Shown here one piece after another: positions 8,306-16,430 of a stretch of 64,000 nucleotides of DNA. The position numbers and the translations under genes are program-made. Location: the NCBI GenBank assembly GCA_017519405.1, contig JAFWSH010000007.1:62001-126000 (forward strand), given 5' to 3'. Under the pieces are notes generated by a model, which made no database searches, was not told the DNA's origin, and saw only the letters and a program-made list of their open reading frames with translations. The stretch is from Clostridia bacterium. GTDB taxonomy: Bacteria; Bacillota; Clostridia; Christensenellales; Aristaeellaceae. Within the stretch, counting starts at the first letter, position 1; every line of letters starts with the position of its first letter.

Positions 8306-9086
8306 GCTGCAGCACCTCCTTCGTCAGCGCGTGGTAGGCCTGCGCCACCTTGCCCCCGGGGTCATGCTCGAAAATGCTCTTGCCCTCAGCGCTGATCTCG
8401 GCCGCACGGACCGACCGGGGAATCATGGCATCGAAAATGTGAATCTTCCCCCCGTAGGTCTCCCGGAGCAGATTCATGATGTCCCGGCTGTTGTTCGTCC
8501 GGCTGTCCACCATGGTGAGCAGAACGCCATCGATCCGAAGTCCGTGATTGAGATTCCGCTTCACCCGGGCCACCGTGCCCAGCAGCTGCTCAACACCTTT
8601 GATAGAGAGATACTGCGCCTGAACCGGGATGATCAGCCGCTCCGATGCCGCCAAAGCGTTGATGGTCAGCATACCCAGGGAGGGACTGCAGTCCAGCAGA
8701 ATATGATCATAATCCCTGCTGTAATGCTCCAGCACCCGCTTCAGAATGTTCTCCCGGCTCATGGCATTGACCAGCGAAACCTCCATACCCGCCAGCGAGA
8801 TATTGGCCGGGAGAAGGTCCACGCCTTCCTCATGATGGAGAATACCCTCGCTGGGGCGGACAGGCGAATCGTTCTGCACGCCAGTCATGAGATCCGCCAG
8901 GGTAACAGAAAGGGCATCCGGCTGCGGATGCCCCAGGCTGATGGTCAGGCTGCCCTGCGGATCGCAGTCCACCAGGAGAACCTTCTTGCCTTCATGTGCC
9001 AGGTCAACACCAAGGTTCACGCAGGTGGTGGTCTTCCCGGTGCCGCCCTTCTGGTTCACAATTCCGATCACGCTCGCCGCGCTCAT
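8262..9086 (-). CDS. parA: ParA-family partition ATPase
   Basis: A 274-residue deviant Walker ATPase. The P-loop NQKGGTGKTTT is near the N-terminus, Walker A' is LLVDCDPQGS, and Walker B is ILLDCSPSLG. The start is ATG 9086, seven bases after GAGGAGG; an ATG six bases earlier abuts the ribosome site. It forms an operon with parB. In Tn916-like and other integrated elements such pairs act on the circular form; here it is one of two partition systems in the window (see parM/parR). Confidence 0.92.
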   Translation of the reverse strand: MSAASVIGIVNQKGGTGKTTTCVNLGVDLAHEGKKVLLVDCDPQGSLTISLGHPQPDALSVTLADLMTGVQNDSPVRPSEGILHHEEGVDLLPANISLAGMEVSLVNAMSRENILKRVLEHYSRDYDHILLDCSPSLGMLTINALAASERLIIPVQAQYLSIKGVEQLLGTVARVKRNLNHGLRIDGVLLTMVDSRTNNSRDIMNLLRETYGGKIHIFDAMIPRSVRAAEISAEGKSIFEHDPGGKVAQAYHALTKEVLQLEAQRQKHKSDPVR

Positions 9087-9155
9087 GATCATGCCTCCTC
9101 GTCGTAAGTACTGTTTGGCAGATCCCAACTCAGGGGATCCGCTGCGTGTCGCGAG

Positions 9156-9192
9156 AGAAAAGGAGAGCACCAGTACGTGGCGAGCACTCTCC
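9156..9192 (-). terminator. Possible attenuator in the parA leader
   Basis: On the minus strand GGAGAGTGC can pair with GGTGCTCTCC, with wobble pairs, followed by TTTTCTC, about 75 bases before parA. It could terminate or attenuate transcription into parAB. Evidence is from base pairing only. Confidence 0.35.
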
Positions 9193-9262
9193 TTGCCTTC
9201 TTTGACAGGATACAGTATCACCCTTCATCAGTGTAAGCCAAAATCACGAAAAGGAGGCTCTC

Positions 9263-9562
9263 ATGTCCTATACTCTTACCAAGTATGAAAAAGAAACCGT
9301 CCTGCTCTACAACCAGAGTCGCGACCCCATCACCATCAGCACCTACGATCCTGGCCTGCGCAGGCGTCTGCGGGAATACGCTGCCCGGTACCCTGAATTG
9401 TGCCGGCGCGTTGACAAGCAGAAATACCCAGACTACGCCGAGTACGAGATTCAGAAGGACCGTGTGTCTATCCGGCTCCTTCCGCCCATGAGCGAGGAGA
9501 AACGGAGAGCAGCCAGCGAGAAAGCGAAGGCAGCAGGACTCGGTACCAAGACTGACACCTGA
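9263..9562 (+). CDS. Small conserved element-encoded protein, function unknown
   Basis: A 99-residue soluble protein starting MSYTLTKYEKETVLLYNQ after an AAAAGGAGG site. The central part is rich in Arg/Tyr (LRRRLREYAARYPELCRR) and the tail is basic (SEEKRRAASEKAKAAGLGTK). Proteins with this start pattern and length are common in Clostridia integrative elements, where automatic annotations vary and no function is established to my knowledge. It is divergent from parA and precedes the DUF3847 and relaxase genes, so a role in transfer or maintenance is plausible but not shown. Confidence 0.6.
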   Translation: MSYTLTKYEKETVLLYNQSRDPITISTYDPGLRRRLREYAARYPELCRRVDKQKYPDYAEYEIQKDRVSIRLLPPMSEEKRRAASEKAKAAGLGTKTDT

Positions 9563-9656
9563 TCGGCCATCAAAGCAGAGGGCATCGACTGATCACACAG
9601 CCGGTGCCTTTTCCTTTGCTGGCCGGCAAAAGAATCTATGAGGAAGGAGGACCACC

Positions 9657-10022
9657 ATGAGCAAACAGTTGGACAAGCTCAAGGCTTCGATGCAGCGCAT
9701 TGAGGCACAAAAGGCAGAACTGGATCAGAAGATCAAAGCTCAGGCACGGAAAGATCGCAACCACAGCATCTATCAGCGGGGCGGCGAGCTGACCATGCAC
9801 CTGGGTGACAAGGCCGAGGTTTTCACGGATGAAGATGTTGCTCTTTTCCTGAAACACGTCTTCAGCTTCACCGGCATCCAGAAGCTGCTGGCCCAGATGC
9901 GGGAGATCCGCTCCGGCGAGAGCAGGATCACCATGGAGCAGCTGTTTGAGAACGCCCGGACCACGCCGCAGACCGCCCCGCAGGCTACCCGGACGGAGGA
10001 ACGGTTTTCGGCAACAAGCTGA
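9657..10022 (+). CDS. DUF3847-type relaxosome-associated protein
   Basis: A 121-residue protein with an N-terminal coiled-coil (KLKASMQRIEAQKAELDQKIKA) then RKDRNHSIYQRGGELTMHL and a helical tail. This layout matches DUF3847 proteins, which sit directly before MobA/MobL relaxases in Clostridia elements, as here. A likely paralogue lies at 35858-36163 next to the third relaxase. The start is ATG 9657 behind AGGAAGGAGG. A role in the relaxosome is inferred from context only. Confidence 0.65.
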   Translation: MSKQLDKLKASMQRIEAQKAELDQKIKAQARKDRNHSIYQRGGELTMHLGDKAEVFTDEDVALFLKHVFSFTGIQKLLAQMREIRSGESRITMEQLFENARTTPQTAPQATRTEERFSATS

Positions 10023-10090
10023 TCCCTCAACTTGTTGAGGGCGCACTTATGTGTTCCTCCGGAACACAGTGCGCTCTCCGAGGGCCCCTG
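10023..10090 (+). other. Candidate oriT of element A
   Basis: The gap before the relaxase holds a perfect palindrome (CCCTCAAC tt GTTGAGGG, 10024-10041). A larger hairpin follows: GCGCACT..GTGTTC / GGAACAC.AGTGCGC, 10042-10075. Next is CTCTCCG. The string AGTGCGCTCTCC resembles the nick region of RSF1010-type (MobQ) oriT sequences, and the relaxase that follows is of that class. Confidence 0.45.
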
Positions 10091-10212
10091 CGGGGAGCTC
10101 GATGCCAGTCGGCGCGGCCTTTGTGGCATCACAGGGGCAAGGCCCCTGCGCTGACTGGCGTCAGCTACCCCTTTTACAGCGCACGGCGCTGAGAAACGGA
10201 GGTGAAAACGAG

Positions 10213-11847
10213 ATCCCCTGTCCCACGTTTTCCATATCGTATATAGGCCGCAAAGATCAGTCCGTTATGGCTGCTGCGGCCTATAACGCCGGAGAGAAGA
10301 TGTACTCCGAGCGCGATCATGAATGGAAGCATCCCCACAGCAGCCCGGAGCGTGTCGTTTATCGGGAAGTCATACTGCCGGACAACGCTCCCCGGGAATA
10401 TGCTGACAGCCAGACTCTCTGGAATGCAGTGGACGCCGCCGAGAAAAGAAAGGATGCCCAGACCGCCCGGCGAATGCTCATTGTTCTACCGAAAGAACTG
10501 ACGTATGAGCAGAACCTGGCGCTGATTCGGGACTACTGCCAGCAGGAGTTTGTCAGCAAAGGCATGATCTGTGATCTGTACTATCACGACGAAGGCGACG
10601 GCAATCCCCATGTTCATTTGCTGCTGACCCTCCGGGCCATGGACGAACATGGCAAGTGGCTTGACAAGACCCGGACGGAATATGTATTGGATGAACACGG
10701 CAACCGCATCAAGAGCAGGAACGGGAAATGGAAACGCCGCAACGTCAACACCGTAGACTGGAACGATCACAAGTACGCCGAGATCTGGCGGCATGACTGG
10801 GAAGTGATGCAGAACGCTGCCCTTGAAGCTGCCGGCAGACCGGAGCGGATCGACATGCGCTCTTTGGAGCGGCAAGGCATTGAAGACCGTCTGCCTCAGC
10901 GGCACCTCGGCCCCGCCGCTGCTGCCATGGAACGGAAAGGTACCGTCACGGAGATGGGCGAAAAGAACCGCGAGATCCTCAGTATCAATCAACTTCTCGG
11001 TACTCTGAAACGGGCAGCGAAGAAGCTCGGCGAGAAGATCACGGAGCTAATGGCTGCGATCCACCACCAGGAAGTGCTGGAGAATCCGCAGACTCATTCC
11101 CTGACTGATGTGATTCTCAGCTACCGGGCCATGCGTGAAGCAGGCCGGGAGAGCTGGGGCAAATACGCACGTGAAAAGGCTGGCATCAGAGATCTGCAGG
11201 ATATGTCCAAAATGATCATTCTGATGAAAGAGACCGGCATTACTACAGTGGAAGATCTGGCGCTCCGGCTGTCAAACACCAGGGTTCAGCTTGAGTTGAT
11301 GCAGGGCGATGTCCGCAGCAACAATCAGGTGATCCGTGATATCGATGACTTCTTTGCAGCCATCGAGGATTACAGAGAGCTTGCTCCTCTCCAGGATCAG
11401 CTGGACAGGATTCATTTCAAAGGCCGGCGCGAAGCATTCCAGGCTGAGCATGCCGATGAATTGAAGCGGCTCCGCAAGGCAACTTACCTTCGCGAGAAGC
11501 TCTCGAAGAAACTGGGCGTATCCCTTCCGCTGGACAAGGCCAGTGCGAAAAAGCTGAGAGCACAACGTCAGGAACTGACAGAGCAGAACGAATCACTTCG
11601 TCCCAAGTTGGAACAGATTCGTGAAGAGCTGGATCAGCTGAGCAAGCTCCGCTATTGGACGCGCAAGGCGATCCCGGAAGCACTGCCGGAGCGGGACGAC
11701 TTTTCAGAGCAGATGGAAGTGCGGGAAAACCGGCGGGAGCTGGAACAGGTCATGGATGCTGCCATTGAAGCGGTGACGCAGGAGACTGATGAGCAGCAGC
11801 ATGTGCAGGATGTTTCAAAACAGAAGCACGATCAGGAACGGCAATGA
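10213..11847 (+). CDS. mobA: MobA/MobL (MobQ) relaxase of element A
   Basis: A conjugative nickase. N-terminal motif I is FSISYIGRKDQSVMAAAAYNAGEKM with conserved Tyr/Ala. The metal-binding HVHLLL motif is in GDGNPHVHLLLTLRAM (about residue 130). Coiled-coil segments fill the C-terminal half. The expected N-terminus of this family, M-PCP-F, is preserved as PCPTF, but the codon in the Met position is ATC at 10213, nine bases after a perfect GGAGGTG site. Upstream in-frame ATG 10102 and GTG 10123 lie inside the oriT-like region with no good ribosome site. So either ATC is used, or the start was lost. Length from ATC is 544 residues, normal for the family. Confidence 0.82.
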   Translation: MPCPTFSISYIGRKDQSVMAAAAYNAGEKMYSERDHEWKHPHSSPERVVYREVILPDNAPREYADSQTLWNAVDAAEKRKDAQTARRMLIVLPKELTYEQNLALIRDYCQQEFVSKGMICDLYYHDEGDGNPHVHLLLTLRAMDEHGKWLDKTRTEYVLDEHGNRIKSRNGKWKRRNVNTVDWNDHKYAEIWRHDWEVMQNAALEAAGRPERIDMRSLERQGIEDRLPQRHLGPAAAAMERKGTVTEMGEKNREILSINQLLGTLKRAAKKLGEKITELMAAIHHQEVLENPQTHSLTDVILSYRAMREAGRESWGKYAREKAGIRDLQDMSKMIILMKETGITTVEDLALRLSNTRVQLELMQGDVRSNNQVIRDIDDFFAAIEDYRELAPLQDQLDRIHFKGRREAFQAEHADELKRLRKATYLREKLSKKLGVSLPLDKASAKKLRAQRQELTEQNESLRPKLEQIREELDQLSKLRYWTRKAIPEALPERDDFSEQMEVRENRRELEQVMDAAIEAVTQETDEQQHVQDVSKQKHDQERQ

Positions 11848-11887
11848 AAAACTCCCCGGCTGGGTTTTGAGAGACCAGCCGGGGAGT
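11846..11887 (-). terminator. Terminator, convergent between relaxase and RNA methylase
   Basis: Stem ACTCCCCGGCTGG / CCAGCCGGGGAGT followed by TTTTT on the minus strand. It best fits termination of the minus-strand methylase transcript and may act in both directions. 11888-12053 holds nothing else I can identify. Confidence 0.7.
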
Positions 11888-12053
11888 ATGGTAAACTGAA
11901 ATTGTAAGATTAACTTCCGAGTTTTCTTGCTATCACCCAACTGGCTCAATTAAACGATAGCCACAGATACCACCATCATGGGCATAAATATAACTGTTGT
12001 GTTCCATAGCACGAAAATTCAAAAGATGCATCTTACAGATGAGAATATGACGT

Positions 12054-12971
12054 TCAGCTGTTCCGCTGGCGGACAATTTCGTACATCATGATGGAAGCAG
12101 CGCAGCTGACGTTAAAGGAACTTGCATAGGATGTCTCCGCCATCGGAATTGTGCAGAGTTTATCGCAATATTCCTTGAATGCTTTATTCAGTCCCATTGT
12201 CTCATTGCCGACCATCAGCATCAGCGGTCCGGAAAGCGTTTCCGACCAAATGGGAGATTCCCTGTGGGCAGTGGTGCCGATGGTGATAAATCCGGGATAC
12301 TTCTCCTTCAGTTCCGCGATATACACATACAATTCATTGTTATCGGTGATTCGCAAAACCGGCAGATTGAAGAAAGATCCCATCGCGGAAACCACTACGT
12401 CCGGATCATACAGATCCACCGCGTGTCCAGTCAGTATCAGTGCATCCGCGCCAAGCGCGTCACAGGAACGGATCATCGTCCCGAGATTCCCTTTATTCGA
12501 CGGGCGGTCAAAAAGAACCAGGAAAGGATTATCCGACAGCCGGATTGTATCCGGACGGTCCTCCCTCATTTCGATCACAGCCATGAGCTCTGAGGTGTCT
12601 GTTTTCCCAGACAGATCCTTCATTAGTTCCGGCGTCAGAAGATAGTTCACTTCTGTCCGGACAGTGAGGATCATATCCTGTGCCCAGCCGGAAAGCTGTT
12701 CCGGGCAATAAATCAGGGAACGGATCTTCCATCCGTTTTTCACTGCTTCATTCAGGCTGCGAACTCCTTCCACCAGGAAGCTGTTTTGCCTGTATCTTTT
12801 GTTGCGATTGGTTTTCAGAACCTCAATCAGCTGATATGTGCTGTTTTTACTGAAAATTTTCTGCTCTTTCATTTTTACCGCCGCCTGTTCTGTATATTTC
12901 TCAGTGACCTTATTCCAGCGCCTGCCATATAGGTTTAGCTTCCGATTTTCCGGAGTATCACTTGGCCTCAT
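12054..12971 (-). CDS. TrmH/SpoU-family RNA 2'-O-methyltransferase
   Basis: An AdoMet-dependent RNA ribose methylase with the three SPOUT motifs: NKGNLGTMIRSCDALGADALIL, then LMLMVGNETMGL, then IPMAETSYASSFNVSCAASIMMYEI forming the knot. An N-terminal substrate-binding segment (YRQNSFLVEGVRSLNEA) precedes these. The start is unclear. ATG 12971 overlaps the upstream kinase stop by 14 bases, giving 305 residues; ATG 12872 gives an N-terminus (MKEQKIFSKNS) more typical of the family. Some family members confer resistance to ribosome-targeting antibiotics, but this one cannot be assigned a target. As cargo of a mobile element it is notable. Confidence 0.8.
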   Translation of the reverse strand: MRPSDTPENRKLNLYGRRWNKVTEKYTEQAAVKMKEQKIFSKNSTYQLIEVLKTNRNKRYRQNSFLVEGVRSLNEAVKNGWKIRSLIYCPEQLSGWAQDMILTVRTEVNYLLTPELMKDLSGKTDTSELMAVIEMREDRPDTIRLSDNPFLVLFDRPSNKGNLGTMIRSCDALGADALILTGHAVDLYDPDVVVSAMGSFFNLPVLRITDNNELYVYIAELKEKYPGFITIGTTAHRESPIWSETLSGPLMLMVGNETMGLNKAFKEYCDKLCTIPMAETSYASSFNVSCAASIMMYEIVRQRNS

Positions 12972-13485
12972 CCGATAATTCTGAAACAATGTAATCCAGA
13001 TTATTTTCAACTGGTAATGTCCCATCAATCCGGATCACAGGGCAATTAACTGTCTCAAGCCAATCAGAGACATAGGTGTCCGGTCTGCTGTCTGTAAGTG
13101 AAAACCACTTGCTCTCTGTATCATACAGATCGCCGCCCGGAAGAATCCTGTCCCCGAATTTCTGATATGAGCGATCCCGCACACGCTTGCTACGGATTTG
13201 CTTCGGAACCTCGATCAGGACAATATGATCCAGTGAGGCGATCAGTCTGTCACCATAATTACCCTTTACAGCCACAAAGACGAACTGGTTGTTCCTGCTT
13301 ATTTTTTCTTCCAGAAGCCGGATCACCTCTTCTTTGCTTCTCGGATTCGAAAACGTGTACGAAGGATCTGCTTTCGGGAAAAAGAGATCTTCATTATCTA
13401 TGAACTCGTATTCCATCCGGTTAGCAAGCAATCTGCCCAGAGTGCTTTTTCCGGTTCCGTTGAGTCCGCATATTAAAATCCCCAT
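12958..13485 (-). CDS. P-loop nucleotide/small-molecule kinase
   Basis: A 175-residue protein of the adenylate kinase/shikimate kinase type. The Walker A motif is at the very N-terminus (ICGLNGTGKSTLGRLLA), and a possible substrate Asp/Glu pair lies in EFIDNEDLFFPK. FVFVAVKGNYG precedes a Walker B-like LIEVP, and an Arg-rich lid region follows (RSKRVRDRSYQKFGDR). The start is ATG 13485. The substrate is unknown. It is translationally linked to the downstream RNA methylase, which suggests the pair works together or was acquired together. Confidence 0.7.
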   Translation of the reverse strand: MGILICGLNGTGKSTLGRLLANRMEYEFIDNEDLFFPKADPSYTFSNPRSKEEVIRLLEEKISRNNQFVFVAVKGNYGDRLIASLDHIVLIEVPKQIRSKRVRDRSYQKFGDRILPGGDLYDTESKWFSLTDSRPDTYVSDWLETVNCPVIRIDGTLPVENNLDYIVSELSDEAK

Positions 13486-13640
13486 ATCAAATCCTCTTGG
13501 TTAAGAAAATCAAAAGATAATCTGGCATCCGTCAATCCCGGCCTGTTGGGCTAAAGCCTAACAAAGAATACTTCTACTCATTACGCCAGATTCCTGCAAT
13601 CAAATCAATGCACCGTGAGTGCAGAAAGAAGGTGATTTCA

Positions 13641-13811
13641 ATGGAAGCAAAACAGAAAGGAGCGACTGAGCAGAGAGCAGCAATGACCATCAGGTATGGC
13701 AAGACGCTCTACAAGGTCATCTTCCGCTTTGCCGAGAAAGGAAAAGCGACCATGAACGACAAGGTTTTGAAGCTGATCCGCTCAAATTCTCTTTGTGAAC
13801 CGACATCGTAA
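13641..13811 (+). CDS. tnpW: TnpW-like transposon-encoded small protein
   Basis: A 56-residue protein from ATG 13641, behind GAAGGTGATT. The core MTIRYGKTLYKVIFRFAEKGKATMNDKVLKLI matches the small TnpW-type proteins of Clostridia mobilisable transposons in length and pattern. Function is unknown. It lies opposite to, and next to, truncated serine recombinase sequence, so it belongs to a decayed transposon module. Confidence 0.6.
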   Translation: MEAKQKGATEQRAAMTIRYGKTLYKVIFRFAEKGKATMNDKVLKLIRSNSLCEPTS

Positions 13812-13940
13812 AGCGCAGTTTCAAATTTCCTGAAAAAAAACAGCGTAAAAGTACTTGACCCAAAGGCAGCGTACTGATCGAGTGCGGAAAGCTCCTGCTG
13901 CGGAACGGATACAGGGTAAAAGTGCTGAACACAATCAACT

Positions 13941-14078
13941 TCAGCAAGTCCATGCACTATAACCCCTTCGCCTATGCGCAGTCTCAGGGAAGTACTCATA
14001 GTGCTGTTCGTCAACCTTGGCATGAACACGCCTGATAATGCGTTCTCGCTGTTCATCATGCGTCATCCGCCGTTTCAT
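13941..14078 (-). pseudogene. Truncated serine recombinase N-terminus
   Basis: A 45-codon frame starting MKRRMTHDEQRERIIRRV, which resembles the basic leader of Clostridia large serine recombinases before their catalytic domain. It stops at 13941 without any resolvase domain. Its start overlaps the stop of the upstream recombinase-like gene (14056), showing the two were coupled. The rest of the gene appears lost, with the TnpW gene now next to it. Confidence 0.4.
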
Positions 14079-14736
14079 TGATACGCCCCCATGATTCTTC
14101 ACTCGTATCATCCGGTAGTAATGTCCAGTTCGGATCAGGCAGGAAACCTGTATCGTGCAGATCACCTTGATAGTAGGAAGCCAGGGTGAACAGGTTTTCA
14201 GATATGAAGTAGATCCCGACGGGCTGCTGCAGGGAAGCAAGGATACGTGCACAGAAGGTGATCTCCTGTGGCTTTCTGGAAACATTGCTGACCTTCTGCG
14301 TCACAATCAGGTCGACCCGGCCGGCAAAGCAGTCCTCCAGCAATCGGCACCAGCCCGGAGCGTTTTCCATATATGGTGCACTCTGCCCCTCATCAACATA
14401 GAAATCCACCAGACTCCAGTTAGGGCACTGCGCGATCGTATCCATAAACTGTTTCTTGTGGTAATCCAGGTAATCCTCATATTTCGTCTGGTTGAAAAAT
14501 CGGATATACACGCCGATACGATAACGCCGATATGGACTTGGGTATTCATGAGCCAACGAGCTCAGCCAGGCCTTGTGCTGACGAAGCGTTTGCCGGTATT
14601 GCTCTTCTTCCGGGTCTGGTACAAAGACATTGGGGGTGGATCCTTTGCCTTCCCGGAGAACACTCCACAACCCCTGATCTGGCGCTGGCTCAGTTGATGT
14701 CTCACCAACAACGCTGAGATCTGTCGTTTCGCTCAT
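14056..14736 (-). CDS. Serine-recombinase-like protein lacking the catalytic serine
   Basis: A 226-residue protein from ATG 14736. After a 70-residue leader comes a resolvase-like N-terminal domain: RIGVYIRFFNQTKYEDYL, then YVDEGQSAPYMENAPGWCRLLEDCFAGRVDLIVTQKV. In active enzymes the first motif reads Y-x-R-V-S, whereas here the Ser position is Phe/Asn, so cleavage activity is unlikely. There is no zinc-ribbon or large DNA-binding domain. Such inactive partners are seen beside true recombinases, and a truncated one follows directly. Possible roles are a regulatory partner or a relic. Confidence 0.6.
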   Translation of the reverse strand: MSETTDLSVVGETSTEPAPDQGLWSVLREGKGSTPNVFVPDPEEEQYRQTLRQHKAWLSSLAHEYPSPYRRYRIGVYIRFFNQTKYEDYLDYHKKQFMDTIAQCPNWSLVDFYVDEGQSAPYMENAPGWCRLLEDCFAGRVDLIVTQKVSNVSRKPQEITFCARILASLQQPVGIYFISENLFTLASYYQGDLHDTGFLPDPNWTLLPDDTSEESWGRINETADDA

Positions 14737-14942
14737 GCCGAATCGCTTCCTCTCCAGATGCTGAATAGGGTTGCACTCCGGCTGTAGTTTATATTCTTCA
14801 GATGATAAAAGCGAGTAACCACAGGTCAACATATGAACCACAGGTACCAGTCACGCGAAATTTTGTTATTCTGCCGGTGGTTTTCATAGAATGAAAAGAG
14901 CCTGAGGGATCATTCCCCCTGGCCCGGATACATCAGTTTGGT

Positions 14943-15296
14943 TTATTCACTCGTTTTGTTTGCTCGCATAGTCTGTTTCAGTTCAAGGACAATCCTTTGC
15001 AATGCCTCTATCTCCTTGGGCGTACAGTCCGCCACCATCGCACTGAATTCATTCTGATAAATCTGGTTGACACCGGGAACGTCCGCCCGAAGAATTGAAT
15101 CCGCCGATACCTGTAAAGCCTCTATAATCCGGATGAAGGTTTGCAGTTTCATGGATTTTTTGCCGTTCTCGATTTCGCTGATATGCGGCAGGGAGATGTT
15201 AGCTTTTGTAGACAGTTCCTGCTGGCTCATGTTCATAGCCAGTCGCGCCCTTCGGATCCGTTCGCCGATCTCCTGATCTCTGCTCAGACTGTCCAT
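14943..15296 (-). CDS. XRE-family transcriptional regulator
   Basis: A 117-residue protein with a helix-turn-helix at about residues 8-62 (IGERIRRARLAMNMSQQELSTKANISLPHISEIENGKK) and a helical C-terminal part that may dimerise. The start is ATG 15296 after GGGGGTGAAGC. It is divergent from another XRE regulator (15449), with a 150-base AT-rich intergenic region between them, an arrangement typical of element immunity/excision switches. The target is unknown. Confidence 0.8.
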   Translation of the reverse strand: MDSLSRDQEIGERIRRARLAMNMSQQELSTKANISLPHISEIENGKKSMKLQTFIRIIEALQVSADSILRADVPGVNQIYQNEFSAMVADCTPKEIEALQRIVLELKQTMRANKTSE

Positions 15297-15448
15297 GTGT
15301 GCTTCACCCCCTATTCCAGGTTAAGATATCACCTGCAGGCTAAATGGTATTTTACGCACAGCAATAGATTTGTGATATAAGCCATAGATGAAGCAATATT
15401 CTATAGGTGATAATTGAGCTGCCAAAATTTTTGAAGGAGGTATTCCCA

Positions 15449-15820
15449 ATGGCAATCAATTATCAGATGCTCGGCAGAAGAATTCAGAAGACCCGGACAG
15501 CCCAGAAGATGTCCCAGTTTCAGCTTGCTGAACAAATCGGCACGTCCCCCACATTCGTGTCCCGCATTGAATGCGGAGCGAAGGGACCAAGCCTCGAAAC
15601 GCTGCTGGCCATCGCAGATGCCCTGAACGTATCGCTCGACGCGCTTTTGACAGAAAGCAGAGCCTGTTCTCCTCAAACCGGAAATGATGAGATCTCAGAG
15701 CTTCTTCAGGACTGCAGCTTATACGAGCGTTTTGTGCTCCTGCAAAACATGAAAGGACTAAAAACAGCTTTGAGAGAGGGGGAGATGGTGCGTCATAACG
15801 ACAGAGAGAGTATAAAGTGA
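15449..15820 (+). CDS. XRE-family transcriptional regulator
   Basis: A 123-residue protein. The helix-turn-helix is at about 6-62 (LGRRIQKTRTAQKMSQFQLAEQIGTSPTFVSRIECG), followed by a short C-terminal domain with no recognised fold. The start is ATG 15449, eight bases after GAAGGAGG, and the gene ends at a strong terminator. With the divergent neighbour it probably forms the control region of element A. Confidence 0.8.
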   Translation: MAINYQMLGRRIQKTRTAQKMSQFQLAEQIGTSPTFVSRIECGAKGPSLETLLAIADALNVSLDALLTESRACSPQTGNDEISELLQDCSLYERFVLLQNMKGLKTALREGEMVRHNDRESIK

Positions 15821-15840
15821 TTGGCAGACAAAAAAAACGC

Positions 15841-15878
15841 CCCACTGGTTCATTGCTTGAACCAGTGGGTATGATTTT
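15841..15878 (+). terminator. Rho-independent terminator
   Basis: Stem CCCACTGGTTCA / TGAACCAGTGGG with loop TTGCT, then TATGATTTTT, directly after the XRE gene. Confidence 0.8.
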
Positions 15879-15940
15879 TGAAATCATGTACATTGTGATT
15901 TCTGATCAGCTTCGGTGACGCGAAAGCGCCAAAGATCAGT

Positions 15941-15993
15941 TTCGCGAAATCGCTTGAAGCATTTCGCGAAATCTAACATGCTTATTTCGCGAA
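15941..15993. repeat. Three phased TTCGCGAA palindromes
   Basis: Copies at 15941-15948, 15963-15970 and 15986-15993, spaced 22 and 23 bases, i.e. about two helical turns, with the last ending at a ribosome-site-like GAAGGAGAG. This looks like an operator for a dimeric regulator, or an iteron set. Confidence 0.55.
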
Positions 15994-16010
15994 GGAGAGA
16001 TGTGTCATGG

Positions 16011-16106
16011 ATGAAGGGATTAGCCATGCCAGAAGCTTCAGCTTTATGGGGAGCGTCAAGGAGGTTCCAGCAGATTTGTGATGATGGCAAGATTGACAGC
16101 GCCTGA
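16011..16106 (+). pseudogene. Fragment of a helix-turn-helix DNA-binding protein
   Basis: A 31-codon frame MKGLAMPEASALWGASRR ... DDGKIDSA. It resembles the N-terminal MerR/excisionase-like helix-turn-helix found in small element-encoded proteins (pattern A-x-LWG-x-S-RR-x-Q-x-x-C-x-x-G-x-I). It stops at 16106 where the family continues. It follows the TTCGCGAA array and an AAGGAGAG site. 16107-16251 holds nothing I can identify. Confidence 0.35.
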
Positions 16107-16251
16107 AGAGATGGCTGCACCTGGTTCATTCCCGATTAGGCTCCCGTTCAGGTGCGAACAAAGTCTGTGGGCAAACCAAATGGGTTTCCGATCCCGGTCG
16201 GTTTCTCCGGTTATATTCCCAGTTTGAGGCATGCAGATCGACCCAAAACGA

Positions 16252-16294
16252 GGAAACAGGACTTTTCCTTCATGGAACCTGTTTCCGTCTTTTT
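16252..16294 (+). terminator. Rho-independent terminator
   Basis: Stem GGAAACAGG / CCTGTTTCC followed by GTCTTTTTG. It lies in the otherwise gene-free right end of element A (16107-16430). Confidence 0.6.
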
Positions 16295-16430
16295 GAATGT
16301 AAGTGAAGACAATTTTGATGATTTTTGACGTTTTTCGAGGTTTACTATGGTTTTTCCCAATTGACTGAAACCCGCATGAAATAAGGGTTTTGGGCGTTTT
16401 CGTTGTTCATCATTTTTCATACCCGGTCAA

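Larger units (their letters stand above)
2619..16430. mobile_element. Element A: mobilisable island integrated at tRNA-Leu
   Basis: About 13.8 kb between att copies 1 and 2. It holds an integrase, a truncated surface protein, sortase B, ParB/ParA, an ICE-type small protein, a DUF3847 protein, a MobA/L relaxase with a nearby oriT candidate, an RNA methylase/kinase pair, TnpW, recombinase remnants and two XRE regulators. No type IV secretion genes are present, so it would depend on a helper, or be a decayed ICE. Confidence 0.75.

Noticed and set aside
10051..10212. N-terminal extension of the element A relaxase from the first upstream in-frame codon
   Set aside because: This stretch is made of hairpins resembling an oriT, lacks a ribosome site, and the encoded residues do not fit the relaxase family, which begins at PCPTF.
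15883..16129. Minus-strand 81-codon frame in the gap after the XRE gene
   Set aside because: No ribosome site or recognisable pattern; opposite the operator array and the helix-turn-helix fragment.
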